Assembly: GCA_032629725.1 (NCBI GenBank)
Contig: JAFEVB010000007.1
Span: forward strand, 1,488,001 to 1,552,000
From: Gremmenia infestans
Taxonomy: Eukaryota > Ascomycota > Leotiomycetes > Helotiales > Hamatocanthoscyphaceae
Reading direction: 5' to 3'
DNA length: 64,000 nucleotides
Under the pieces are notes generated by a model that was not told the DNA's origin, searched no databases, and saw nothing but the letters and a program-made list of their open reading frames with translations. Positions 9,141-19,920 of this stretch are shown piece by piece (the stretch's first letter is position 1; every line of letters begins with the position of its first letter). Position numbers and translations under genes: made by a program.

Positions 9141-12100
9141 TGATGTCCAAGGTTGATGAAATGATGGTTTTTAACGATGGAATCGATGAAATCCACACCG
9201 AGAGTGGTGAGTTGACGAAGGTGGGTGAATAGGGCAGTGCCTTGGCGCTCTGCCTTGCTCTGTCAAGCGATAACACAGATCGAGGGTACCGAAAATGGCA
9301 CACGTGCAGAAGTCCTCAAAGGGGTCCGATAAAGTTCAACTAAGCTGGAGTGGACTTGGGGGGTATCAATATGGGAATCCGGTCGTGCTGGGAGGGTGAA
9401 GAAGAGTGTGGGAGAAAGGTGGTGGAAATCTGGGGGGTGTTGCGGGCTTATATGATGGGAGATGCGGAGTCCTCGGTAAGGGCCAATCAGCGCCACGGGA
9501 ATTCTCTGCGGCGTGCAGGCTACCCTTTGAGAGCTAAGCGATATCACCCACCTCCCACATACCTCAGAAGCTCCCTCGCATGATTTTGAAGAAGAGCTCG
9601 TCGTCGATTAAGTATCTCTTATATGGATCCGCCAACACTCCAGCCCCGTTGGATGGTCCGTGCGTTACATCCAGAGGTTGATATGAAGCTGTTGGCCTCG
9701 CAAACACTATTCATCCTCCTGGGTAGCACAACGACGACGATGAGTATCGGTGTCGTTATCTAAGCTTATACAAAGAGTGTTCTTGATATATCTCAGACTT
9801 GCACTTTGATGACTTGTTCACTCGCTTGATTTCTGATACTCAGTGTCCCCATTCTACCCATGCATGATGGGATTCTAATTCACATCCGTGGACATTTCCC
9901 AGGTGCAGAGGAGTCCTTCAAGTAAGATTGACTGTACTGTACCTCGGGAGGTGGTGACTAAGCATATGTTCTTGTCGTGCGCTTGAGCGGTCCTTTCAGT
10001 CGAGAGTGCTCTCCTATATATCTCACCCAACGCTAGATTTATAATTTTCTTTCCATATATCAAGCACTGAGTTAACATATAGCAGTCTTTCAGGTTAGTG
10101 CTGTCATGTTATATAGCACCTTAACCAGGTCGGATTCCGGAAACGTCCTTTCCTGACTCTTAAATTGTGTCGTAAGTAGTCACTTCAAATGAATTTTAAG
10201 TCATCATCAAACTAACAAACATCTAGCAATGGTTTAGCAATATGCTACTGTCCAAGATTGCTGTGAGTAGAAAACATCATGAGATCTATGTGCTAGTCTT
10301 GTACGAAGTACTATATATTCAGCCACATGAAGCGATTGATTCCTTTGTTTCTCGGTGTACCCTCAATCGAAGAATCATGATCCACTCCAAAGACGTTGTC
10401 CCTGACTTGAATACTGTGCACAAGCTGTGTATGTGCATAGCCACCGTTGCGCAATCACTCATTTTTGTTAGTCATCCATCAACAGCCTTCACGAGTCACT
10501 AAAGCACCGAATTGCATGCACTGAGTAAACATTTCTTCGAGTCTTAGTAGAGGCTATGATTTGTACTATCGAGGATCTATTCTGCTGTGCAACCTCATTT
10601 ATCTACTTCATAGGTTCCGGCACCTGAACACTCCTTGCCACCAAGCCATGCACCCGAGCGGCACGGCCCAGTCTGTGGTTGCAAAACACCCACTTCACGA
10701 AAAACTTGGCGCTACGCTCGATACAGAAGTTGGCATCCTTTCTCGATAATTCGTTTGCTCTGGCCAATAATAATTACGAAGAATCAACCAACACCTGGGT
10801 GATAATGTTGTATGCGATTTTCTGACGACTTCGTGGTGTAACAGCTATATTGATATTTGATATTTGATATTCGTTATTTATGATGCTTCTTATTGCAAGG
10901 CTTGTTCTCGCATCTCTTGATCAAATACATGACTCATGAGGTGGAATCATCCTAACAGCAATTAAACTTCTGAATCTTCTGAATAAAATTTCCACAACCA
11001 ATGAAGTTAAGACTAAAAGTGACGGACAGTGCTGTCGTGAAAACATCAAAGCCAATAACGAAAAGAATGATGGAAATCTGAGCGAAGATCATATGACTTT
11101 CGAGAAGGGAGTAAGTGCCTCCTCGGTTGTTAGCGTGATACTAATCCCTCCTTTCTTTCCTTCTCGGTTAGATACAAGCGCGCCTAAGTTCAGATTTTGA
11201 GAGTAGCTAACATGCTTCTCATATAACAAGCCAGAAAGAGTCTCTGAGGTCTAGCTCACGGCCAGCTCACTCTGAAGGTATTGCAGTCAGCCATCCGTCA
11301 ATACCTCGTGCTTTCTCGTCCCTTTTCCTTTCTACAATCTGTGACGGCAATCAGAAATTCTGCATTGGCACCACCACCCTCAGCCAATGACCTATGAATG
11401 CTAGTGCATCACGTTATGAGGATGCGTTGTTACATACAGGCTCAGATGAGTGCCATAGACTCGCAAGGGTCAAGTGATCTCGAGTCGCTCAGAGCCCGTG
11501 GAGCAGGATCTTTCGGTCTATGATAGAGGAACAGTTAGCCTCATACTCCATGGATCCCAAATTATCTTCTTAAGTCAGTCTATCACAAATTTCTTGGTTT
11601 TTGAACTTCCCATTCTCAAGTTCAAGCACCCACAAAACTCGAGGATGGTTACAGTACCACGCCCTTCAGCCCATCATCACTTGTGGGTAATTCGGAATTA
11701 TACGCCGCGGAGGTATTGTGGAGGACACCAAATTGATGGCGTTTTGATTTGGGAGTGTCAAGACAAACAAATGGAAGTGAATAAGGCAAGGCAAGTCACC
11801 TGTTCCCCAAAATCTGGTCGAGCCAAGCATTATATACTCTTGGCAAACATCGTCTATTTCTCCAGCACTACTTCTAATTCGTGGCTTTTCTAGATCCTTC
11901 TTGGCAATGTTTCAATTCAACCTCCAAGCTTCCCCAGATTTACGGTCGCATTCAAAGCTATTCATGTGTTGCGTGCTGTCATCTAAACATGTCTCATAGG
12001 CGGACAAACTCCCTTTTCAGGGGTGCAAGACCTGTTTAGGAATCGTCATTTAGTAATGACCCCATCAAGGCTGCTCTGCCCCGCAGACTTTATCTTAAAG

Positions 12101-12481
12101 TAATTGAACCGGGATTCTACTCATATTTTCAGGGGGCTCGGCTCATTGCACTGGCTCAAAAATGCATTGATGGCTAGCAAAAGTAGAAGTATACATGCAC
12201 GATGTTGGACTTTGATTGAAGGAATGCATTTTCACGAACAAAGTATTTGGCTAGCCTAAAGTTATGCTGCTGCCACCACTACGGGTTTATGAGGCGAAAG
12301 AATTGCAGTGTGACTCCATCATCACGAATGATGGCCTGAAATGGCGAAAAGACTTGACTATATAAGCTCTCAATCATGTTATGGGTCCATCCAGCAATCT
12401 CACCTTCATCCCACCATTTGATCACTTGAGTTGCGTTCCAAGTATTACATTGTCTCAAAGCTATTCAGCACATTCATCAAA
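9141..12481. other. 3.3-kb gene-free region upstream of the pectate lyase
   Basis: No ORF here has recognisable motifs, a credible start and splice structure. The longest is a 139-codon plus ORF at 11474-11893. A short TTGATAT repeat lies at about 10852-10872, and a GTACTGTAC motif at 9934-9942. The right end (about 11.9-12.48 kb) is the likely promoter of the pectate lyase, with a TATA-like tatataa near 12359. Confidence 0.55.
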
Positions 12482-13926
12482 ATGAAGTTCTCTACCCTAT
12501 CTGCCAGTCTGATGGCAACTCTTGCTCTTGCAGCACCAACTCCCACCGTCAATGAAGTTGCCGATATTGCTCAAATCGCAAAGCGTGCCAGTATCACGGA
12601 TGTAAGTTTTATCTATCTTGTTATGAATTGCACTGACGCAATATAGGTCGGAACGGGTAACATATGCATCTCTCCCGCTTCGAAATAGTCACTGATTGAG
12701 TATAGGTTATGCCTCTCAGAATGGGGGGACCACGGGAGGAGCTGGTGGAACGACGACAACCGTCTCGACATATGCACAATTCACGGCTGCGGTTGCCGGG
12801 ACTACAAAGAAAGTTGTCATTCTGAGCGGTGCCATCACGGAAACCGCAGACCAGGTAAGTACTCTTTTCGGGGAAATACTTTATACTTTGGACATCTCAG
12901 CGTGTGTCCCAAGAGGACGGATTCTAGAATGCTGTTTTAGTTTCCAAGGAAACTTGTTTGGCTTCCCAAAATTAAGCTCATTAGACAATAATGACTCCGT
13001 GGTCTTGTGAAATAGGTAAAAATCGGGAGCAACACGTCCCTCATCGGTAAAAATTCTGGAGCCAAACTCACTGGCTTTGGCGTCATAGTTAAGTCGGCGA
13101 CTAATGTTATCATCCGGAATATCGCTATCGCAAAAGTGCTTGCAGACAACGGGGTAAGAAGAAATGAAGCACTATAAATCAATGACACTGCATGTTTCGG
13201 GGTGGCAAGAAAGTCCAGTTCAGGCCCCCCAAAAATGTCTCACGTTTCCTCGGATCATCTGTACCTACAAGAAGCAAAAACCAAAACTAACTTTCCGTTC
13301 TTCGCAGGATGCTATTGGAGTGCAGCTTTCTACCAACGTCTGGATCGATCACGTCGATGTATCTTCGGACCAGGACCACGATAAAGACTATTATGATGGT
13401 CTGCTAGACGTAAGGTGCCCACGAAGTCCTAAGGTACCCTACTAATTAACCACAACCCCAGTTTACGCACGCGGCCGACTTTGTCACGGTCTCCAACTCG
13501 TATATCCACGACCACTGGAAGGCATCCCTGGTCGGCCATAGCGACTCAAACAGCGCCGAAGATACCGGACATCTGCGCGTCACTTACAACAACAATTACT
13601 GGAACAACATCAACTCGCGCACGCCATCTCTCAGATTCGGAACCGGGCACATTTTCAACAGCTACTTCAATGAAGTTGCAGACGGAATCAACACTCGCGA
13701 CGGTGCGCAGGTTCTCGTCGAATCCAACACATTTGTCGATAGCAAGAAGCCTCTCTATAGCACCGATGATGGATACGCTGTTGAAAGCGGCAATGATTTT
13801 GGCACTGGCAGTAACGAGGCGCTGGCTGGGACTCTGACTTCGGTGCCCTACTCGTACTCAAAGCTCGGAAGCGGGGCAGTCAAGGCTGCTGTTGTTGGTA
13901 CGGCTGGTAACACATTGAGCTTCTGA
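12482..13926 (+). CDS. Secreted pectate lyase, polysaccharide lyase family 1
   Basis: Six exons: 12482-12601, 12647-12656 (10-nt microexon), 12706-12854, 13016-13153, 13308-13409 and 13462-13926. All frames match, giving 327 aa. Residues 1-17 form a signal peptide ending near ALAAP, followed by a probable Kex2-type propeptide ending at AKR. The PL1 parallel beta-helix signature is complete: GYASQNGGTTGGAGG near the N-terminus, the Asp-rich Ca2+ site region (WIDHVDVSSDQDHDKDYYDG), and the segment with the catalytic Arg (NNINSRTPSLRFGTGHIFN). These enzymes cleave de-esterified polygalacturonate by Ca2+-dependent beta-elimination outside the cell, which fits plant cell-wall degradation. The gene is isolated, with 3.3 kb of gene-free DNA upstream, as is common for condition-specific secreted enzymes. 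Confidence 0.95.
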
Positions 13927-14809
13927 TTGATGAGAGATGGGAGGATTGGAAGGAAAACTCAAGTCGGTTTTCGGGGCAGTGGGGGAGGGAATTTACTTTG
14001 TACATACTACTCTCACTAAAAATGTGCTGTATATATTGGACTATCGGATCAACATGGAGAGAATTTGAGAATCTGTTTCTTGAATAAATGCTGGATTGCT
14101 AGACGAGAAGAAAATCGTAGTTTGGCGTCGAGAAGTGCATGGACAGAAAGTACGGAGTTGAAGATGCTCCACTGAAATCCGCTGGAATACGTTCTTGGGG
14201 TGGAGTAGCGAGAATACAGTCTTCATAGGGAAGGGTTATGTACCTAGGTACAGTATGCACGTTCCTTTCTAAAACTTCTTGAAGGGGATTTCTTTAATCT
14301 ACCTAGATACGCAGGGAAAGCTTCTCTTGGGACCGGAAACTCTAGTCAGGGGAATCCGGGCTTTGTTGCACGTCGTTAGTCGATAGGAAAATCTCTTTTG
14401 TGGGGTTGAATGGGAATTTTACTGGTAGATTCTCACAACAATGATGGATGTATGGTAAAGCTAGGCTAGATCAACATATTACTAAGCCTTTAATCGGTGG
14501 TCGGGGGGTTTCAGAGTTATAGAAAAGGAAAAGATGGTTGGAGTGCTATCGTTGAAGACTAATCTTGTACCAGAAACATAAAATATAAAAATACTTTCTC
14601 TTACCCAGAGTATCACATGGGCCATCAAGTGCGGGGGTGATACCCCCTAAATTCTAGTCGCTAATCTAGTTGGATCTGGCTTCCCCTGGGCTAGCGGCTA
14701 GCGTATCGCGAAACGATATCATGACGCAAACGATCAATATCAATAAACGCGACTTTCGCCCTCATTGTCTCGTCCCATACCCTCTTCTCCTGTATCCAAA
14801 CTACAGCCA
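13927..14809. other. Intergenic, no gene seen
   Basis: 3' region of the pectate lyase and promoter of the photolyase. Only one short minus ORF (14041-14226) of no apparent merit. Confidence 0.6.
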
Positions 14810-16726
14810 ATGTTTAAAACCTCAATAAGACTTGCAGGTGTCTTTTTTAAACCACGTTCAGTAACCAAATATATCTCAGTTCCAACCATTCTCAAGAACG
14901 ACTTCTCAAATTCCCTATACCTCACCATGCCGCCCAAGAAAGCCGCCGTAAAGAACGGCAAACGCAAAGCGTCTGCATCCCCCGAACCAGAAACCACAAA
15001 TGGGTCATCTAAAAAGCTGAAAATTACCAATGGCTCCTCAGACCCCCTCCGCAAGCCTCACTACAAGGCCAAAGAAACAGAGGAGAATGGTATAGTATTA
15101 CGAAAGTACTACCCCCACGAGATGTCAAATGCGCGAGCATTGGCTTACAACAAGGATGATCTGCCACGTCCAATTGATGACCTGAATTCGGCACTTTCAG
15201 AGACTAAATCTGAGCGAGAGAAAATCCAGGTCAAAGATGCGGTTGTGCATTGGTTTAAATGCGATTTGAGGACGAAGGATAATAACGGACTACATTTGGC
15301 GAGTGAGAAAGCTAAAGAGAAGGGCGTCCCGCTGATCTGCATCTATATTATCAGTCCACAGGATTTCGAGGCACACTTCACGGCTCCTGTCAGAGTGGAC
15401 TTCATACTCCGGACTCTAGAAGTCCTGAAAGAGGATTTGGGAAAATTGGATATCCCGCTATACGTGGAGACAGTTGAAAAGAGAAAGGCTCTTCCAGGAA
15501 GGATATTGGAGCTCTTGAAAGAATGGAATGCCAGCCATTTATACGCCAACGCCGAGTACGAGGTAGATGAGCTACGGAGAGAGGCAACGATGGTGCACTC
15601 GTGCTTGGAAAACGGCATAGCGATGGAAGTCGTCGCAGATACATGTGTGGTCAGTCCTGGAGAGCTTTCAAGCGGTACCGGAAAGCAATACTCAGTCTAC
15701 TCGCCCTGGTTTCGAGCGTGGACCGCACACATCCACAGCAATACCAACCTCCTGGACCTCTTCGACGCACCTCACAGAAACCCCGCAAACGCCCGGGAGA
15801 ACCTCACCAAGCTCTTCGAGACCAAAATACCCGCTGCGCCCGCAAACAAGCAACTCACCGCCGAAGAAAAGAAGCGCTTCCGCTCCATGTGGCCGCCAGG
15901 CGAACACGAAGCGCAACACCGTCTCTCCAAGTTCTGCACCGAAGCCATCAGTTCCTACGGCGCGAAACGCAACTTCCCCGGCGACACGGCCACCTCGTCC
16001 CTGAGCGTGCATTTCGCCAGCGGCACGCTATCGGCACGAAGCGCCATCCGTACCGCGCGCTCGCACAACACCAGCGCCCGCCTCGACGCCGGTCTCGAAG
16101 GCATCCAGACGTGGATCTCCGAAGTCGCATGGCGCGATTTCTACAAACACGTCCTGGCGCACTGGCCGTACGTGTGCATGTCCAAGCCCTTCAAGCCCGA
16201 ATACACCAACATAGAATGGGAATACAACAGTGCGCATTTCGCGGCGTGGCGCGAGGGCAGGACCGGGTATCCGATCGTAGACGCAGCCATGAGACAGCTG
16301 GCGCACTGCGGGTACATGCACAACCGGTGCCGGATGATCGTGGCGAGTTTCCTAGCCAAGCATTTACTGCTCGATTGGCGCATGGGCGAGCGGTATTTCA
16401 TGGAGCATTTGGTTGATGGGGACTTTGCGTCGAATAATGGCGGGTGGGGTTTTAGTGCTAGCACGGGCGTGGATCCGCAGCCTTACTTCCGCATCTTCAA
16501 TCCCCTGTTGCAGAGTGAGAAGTTTGATAAGGAGGGCGTGTATATTCGCAGGTGGGTCGAGGAGCTCGCGGACGTGCAGGGCAGCGCCATTCATGAGCCG
16601 TATGCGAGGGGCGTGGGGGACAAGGCCAAGGAGAAGGGGTATCCGGAACGGATTGTGGAGCACAAGGAGAGTAGGGAGAGGTGTTTAGCCAGGTATAAGG
16701 AGGGGCTTGGGAGGGAGACTGCGTGA
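14810..16726 (+). CDS. PHR1: Class I CPD photolyase
   Basis: Single exon. The first ATG is at 14810 (638 aa) and a second in-frame ATG is at 14927 (599 aa). The N-terminal photolyase domain (alpha/beta antenna-binding) starts near residue 145 (VVHWFKCDLR). The FAD-binding domain follows, with EVAWRDFYKHVL, RTGYPIVDAAMRQL, GYMHNRCRMIVASFLAKHL and the strongly conserved run around NNGGWGFSASTGVDPQPYFR, then FNPLLQSEKFD near the end. Class I enzymes use blue light and reduced FAD to split cyclobutane pyrimidine dimers. Residues 1-38 are basic, hydroxylated and free of acids near the start, like a mitochondrial presequence. After the second ATG comes a bipartite basic stretch (KNGKRK ... KKLK) like a nuclear signal. 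The first ATG has C at -3 (weak) and the second has A at -3 (strong). Confidence 0.96.
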   Translation: MFKTSIRLAGVFFKPRSVTKYISVPTILKNDFSNSLYLTMPPKKAAVKNGKRKASASPEPETTNGSSKKLKITNGSSDPLRKPHYKAKETEENGIVLRKYYPHEMSNARALAYNKDDLPRPIDDLNSALSETKSEREKIQVKDAVVHWFKCDLRTKDNNGLHLASEKAKEKGVPLICIYIISPQDFEAHFTAPVRVDFILRTLEVLKEDLGKLDIPLYVETVEKRKALPGRILELLKEWNASHLYANAEYEVDELRREATMVHSCLENGIAMEVVADTCVVSPGELSSGTGKQYSVYSPWFRAWTAHIHSNTNLLDLFDAPHRNPANARENLTKLFETKIPAAPANKQLTAEEKKRFRSMWPPGEHEAQHRLSKFCTEAISSYGAKRNFPGDTATSSLSVHFASGTLSARSAIRTARSHNTSARLDAGLEGIQTWISEVAWRDFYKHVLAHWPYVCMSKPFKPEYTNIEWEYNSAHFAAWREGRTGYPIVDAAMRQLAHCGYMHNRCRMIVASFLAKHLLLDWRMGERYFMEHLVDGDFASNNGGWGFSASTGVDPQPYFRIFNPLLQSEKFDKEGVYIRRWVEELADVQGSAIHEPYARGVGDKAKEKGYPERIVEHKESRERCLARYKEGLGRETA

Positions 16727-17282
16727 TGATTCTACTATAGCCTCTGTTTAACAATTGCAAATGCGAACATATGCAATGAAGTGATTACTAGACACATCAT
16801 ATTACTTTCTGTGCATCAAAGTAAAGCAAGACAATAACACGAGCGTTGCTATTGCCGTGCGACTTGCACACCTCACAATTTCATCCTCAGCGTCGGCGTA
16901 TAAGCAAGATATAAGATATAAAAATTTCTCTTTGTATTCCAATCCAATCCTATCCTGTCTATACACCTATTGTCCCAAACACCCATTTCCCGTCGAAAAT
17001 GCCAAAACGAAGGCAAACATCGCTCGCTATGCAGTCAAATATAGGCTGGAACAAAACAATAAACGCCGCATTGGCCTGGTATCTCTTTCCCCTATGGGAA
17101 GTTATCGTCCAATCCAAGTATCCCATCTAGAAGGGGGATTATGTAGGAATGATGTGTCGTATGTAGTGTAGAATAAAAGCGCTAGATATGCAGTGATGAA
17201 CATTCAAGCTTGGGCCGAGGTGTGACGGGGTCCTAATACCACATTGCGGAATTTGCGGGTGATGAGATGACCTTCTGTTGAT
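16727..17282. other. Convergent intergenic spacer, no gene seen
   Basis: 3' flanks of the photolyase and the LicD-family gene. The 104-codon plus ORF at 16857-17171 has no recognisable feature. Confidence 0.6.
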
Positions 17283-18870
17283 TCATCTCTTACTACCCTG
17301 CTTTTTCTGTTCCTGCTCCCGTGCCGCCGCTTCCTTGGCCTTCATCTCCTCTTCGCCGGCCTTCAGGGTAGCGATTCGAGCTTCTTCCTCTTTGGCTTTT
17401 TGGGCATCTACATTCTGTTGTGCCGGAGGGGGTAGCTGGTCAGCTTTCGTGGGCTGTTTCACGACTTGAGGGCCATCAGGTTTTGGGGGTTCGGCTTGGT
17501 TGGTGTTGGGTTGCTGTTGCGGAGCCACTGGTGCTTGCTTCCCAGGTTCGCTGAGAGCTTGTTGCCCCTTGGTTTTCTGCTCTTCGGCTTTCTTATCCTG
17601 GGCTAACTTCTCCTTCTTCTGCTCTTCCTGCGTTTTCGCCTTGGCCTTCTCCTCGTCCGCCTTCTTCTTTGCCTCTGCAATGTAATTCTTGTTGACTGGA
17701 ACCCATTCAAGTTTGTCTTCGTCGAAATGGTGACTGCACAATTGTTAGAAAGCATATTTTAAGAATGTGGCTGAATGGGAAACTGACCCCTCGAAATCGA
17801 GCAGGGTCAAGGCTTTCTGTTTGTACTCTGCCTCGAGAACCTCCTTATACGCAAATGGTATTTTCGCAGGTGTGCCTTCGAAAAATGTCTCTCGCAGAGG
17901 GAAAATGTAAGTATCCTGTTGATTGTTAGTATATATCTCATGCGCGGCCACTACTACGCGTACCCTATATTCGTGTCCATCTTTGCAACTCAACATGCCT
18001 TCTCCAGAAGGATGGGTAAAATTATATCTCGCAGTCGTAATGTCGATGAACAATCCACTTGTAGTATCAACCCATCTCGCATCAATCACATTCAATTTGT
18101 CGGTCTGTTCTCGATTGGAGTAATGGGGATTTATTTCCATCATGTAATCCCTTCCTTCAGGGATACGAGGTGTTTTGTAATGGAAAACGGTCATGTTGTA
18201 ATACGATGCGAGGTAGTGCATCGAAGACTCCGATACCTGGACATCGGAATCGGAATCCCAGGGTAGAATCTGCGAGTACTTAGTAACACATCGTGAAATT
18301 GAGAGCATCATAAATCATACCTTGCGATTCCACCACCACCCTAATAAGGTACCATGCATCAACCATGTCTCGACGCCAATGTCTGACATTGTAGCCAAGT
18401 ATGTCTGAATCAAATTGGAGAGTGCCTGCTTTCGTTCTCGATATCCTAATTGGTGATCGGCAAACCTGTCACCAAGTCAGTCGCGGCCATTGGGTTCCGA
18501 GGAGTTGGTCTGCTTACCGGCCATCATAATGTGGATGAAATCTGGATTGATTGTCAGCACTTTATATCCTCCAAATCCTTTGCGGCTATATCACAAGTCA
18601 ATACGTACACGCTTTCATCTGTAGGGAATGTTCGTTAGCATGATGGATCGAGGCTAAAACGGGAGGAACCGATCGCGCGTGCACGATCTCCAAGCTGCTC
18701 GGTGAAGGCGACTTACGAAAATATTTGTCCTTGGGATCTCCTCTCCTGCCACTCATATCCTTGTGCATTTTGGTCCGAACGCTCAGGAAATCTGCATCGC
18801 GTTTCTCGATGGCAATGGCAGATGCTACAGTGAGCACTGCGGGCAGTGAGAGCAGCCATGAAAGGCGCAT
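17283..18870 (-). CDS. LicD-family (MNN4-like) secretory protein with Lys/Glu-rich tail
   Basis: Seven exons on the minus strand: 18870-18717, 18618-18609 (10 nt), 18541-18518 (24 nt), 18465-18321, 18269-17964, 17915-17788 and 17733-17283, giving 405 aa with every phase consistent. A signal peptide or anchor covers residues 1-19 (LLSLPAVLTVASA). The LicD nucleotidyltransferase-fold core follows: HYDGRF, then WLMHGTLLGWWWN and the acidic ILPWDSDSDVQ (residues 97-122), then FIDITTARYNF. The last 140 residues are a charged Lys/Glu/Ala-rich, Pro/Gln-containing tail. In yeast Mnn4, a LicD-domain protein with KE repeats, the role is mannosyl-phosphate transfer to cell-wall glycans. A similar Golgi role is likely here but inferred. 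An alternative start at 18915 would add 15 residues before the signal peptide. Confidence 0.88.
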
Positions 18871-19210
18871 CGTGGGTATTTTCGGGGTTGAGAAATGGTG
18901 GCACAGTAATTGCACTGCAGTGCTTGGAAAGCTTGGCTGACGATGGAATCAAACCAACTTCTTGGCACGTAGATCTCCAAGTACAAAGTGGTAGCAGTAC
19001 TTTATCTCATGAATCGTAAGGTTTCTCGTAAGAGTTGTTTGTGGTGTTGCTGGTGTGAATACTATGATCGTGAGTGGTGTGGAGAATGGCACTGTGAATC
19101 GGAGGTTCGGATGGAGAAAATGAGGGTACTGAGTGATATATGAGCGTCGTGTAGAGTAAGGTACGAAGTATCTAATCTATGACCTGTCAGCCGTTTGAAA
19201 TTTAGAGCAG

Positions 19211-19236
19211 GGTTGGTTGGTTGGTTGGCTGGTTGG
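19211..19236 (+). repeat. (GGTT)n imperfect tetranucleotide repeat
   Basis: Run of ggtt units with one interruption, in intergenic DNA. Confidence 0.85.
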
Positions 19237-19467
19237 GTCTTTTCTCGGATTGGCGGGTAAAGTACCTACCCCCTCCACCCCCTTCGCTAGTAAAGATACG
19301 GAGTAGTCCCTACTAACGGTGTTACAAGCCCCTCGGAAGTATTGGAGGAAGACAAATGCGAAGTACTTACTCCGTATGGATGCATACGCGGTAGGAATTT
19401 GTAGTCGCAATATACGGAGTACTACTCGCCTCCATGCCAGGATCTATCCCGGTCTTAGGAGCTAGTC

Positions 19468-19540
19468 CTGCTGTTGCTGTTGCTGTCGCTGCTATTAAGG
19501 TAGGTATGTACTGCTTCTGCTGGTATTGCTGCTGCTGCTT
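19468..19540 (+). repeat. CTG/TGC-rich trinucleotide repeats
   Basis: Two clusters of imperfect CTG/TTG triplets (about 19468-19494 and 19510-19540). They lie outside any gene I can support. Confidence 0.8.
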
Positions 19541-19718
19541 GGCGATAGTACGCGAGCAATAAATCAGATTCTTGTCGGACGAATTGTGCAAATACAATGA
19601 CAAGAATCAGTGAGCCACGGCACCATTGCGTCTTGCATCTGGTGTCACGTTACTCCGTACCTCCGCATGTATGCAACTGTGGCGCTAAGACATATTTTAC
19701 GCTCCGGGAATGTACATT

Positions 19719-19754
19719 GGGCAGGGCAGGGCAGGGCAGGGCAGGGCAGGGCAG
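19719..19754 (+). repeat. (GGGCA)n pentanucleotide microsatellite
   Basis: About seven perfect copies of gggca/gcagg, intergenic. Confidence 0.9.
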
Positions 19755-19899
19755 GTAAGGAGTCTTTCAGGGTTTCGATAGTTAGGGCCTGGTAGGTTCA
19801 TCTCAGCTCTAGACTCTGGGCCGCGCGGAGGTTTGGAAATAGAATCTTCGAGTTATACAGTCCCAAGTACTGTACTGTACTACATCAGGCTCCTCAGAA

Positions 19900-19920
19900 T
19901 AGAGTAGAGTAGAGTAGAGT
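19900..19920 (+). repeat. (TAGAG)n short tandem repeat
   Basis: Four perfect copies of agagt, intergenic. Confidence 0.85.

Noticed and set aside
11474..11893. 139-codon plus-strand ORF in the 3.3-kb gene-free region
   Set aside because: No motif and noncoding-like composition; isolated.
15601..16416. 271-codon ORF in another frame over the photolyase
   Set aside because: Arg/His/Pro-rich shadow of the GC-rich photolyase frame, which is clearly the real one.
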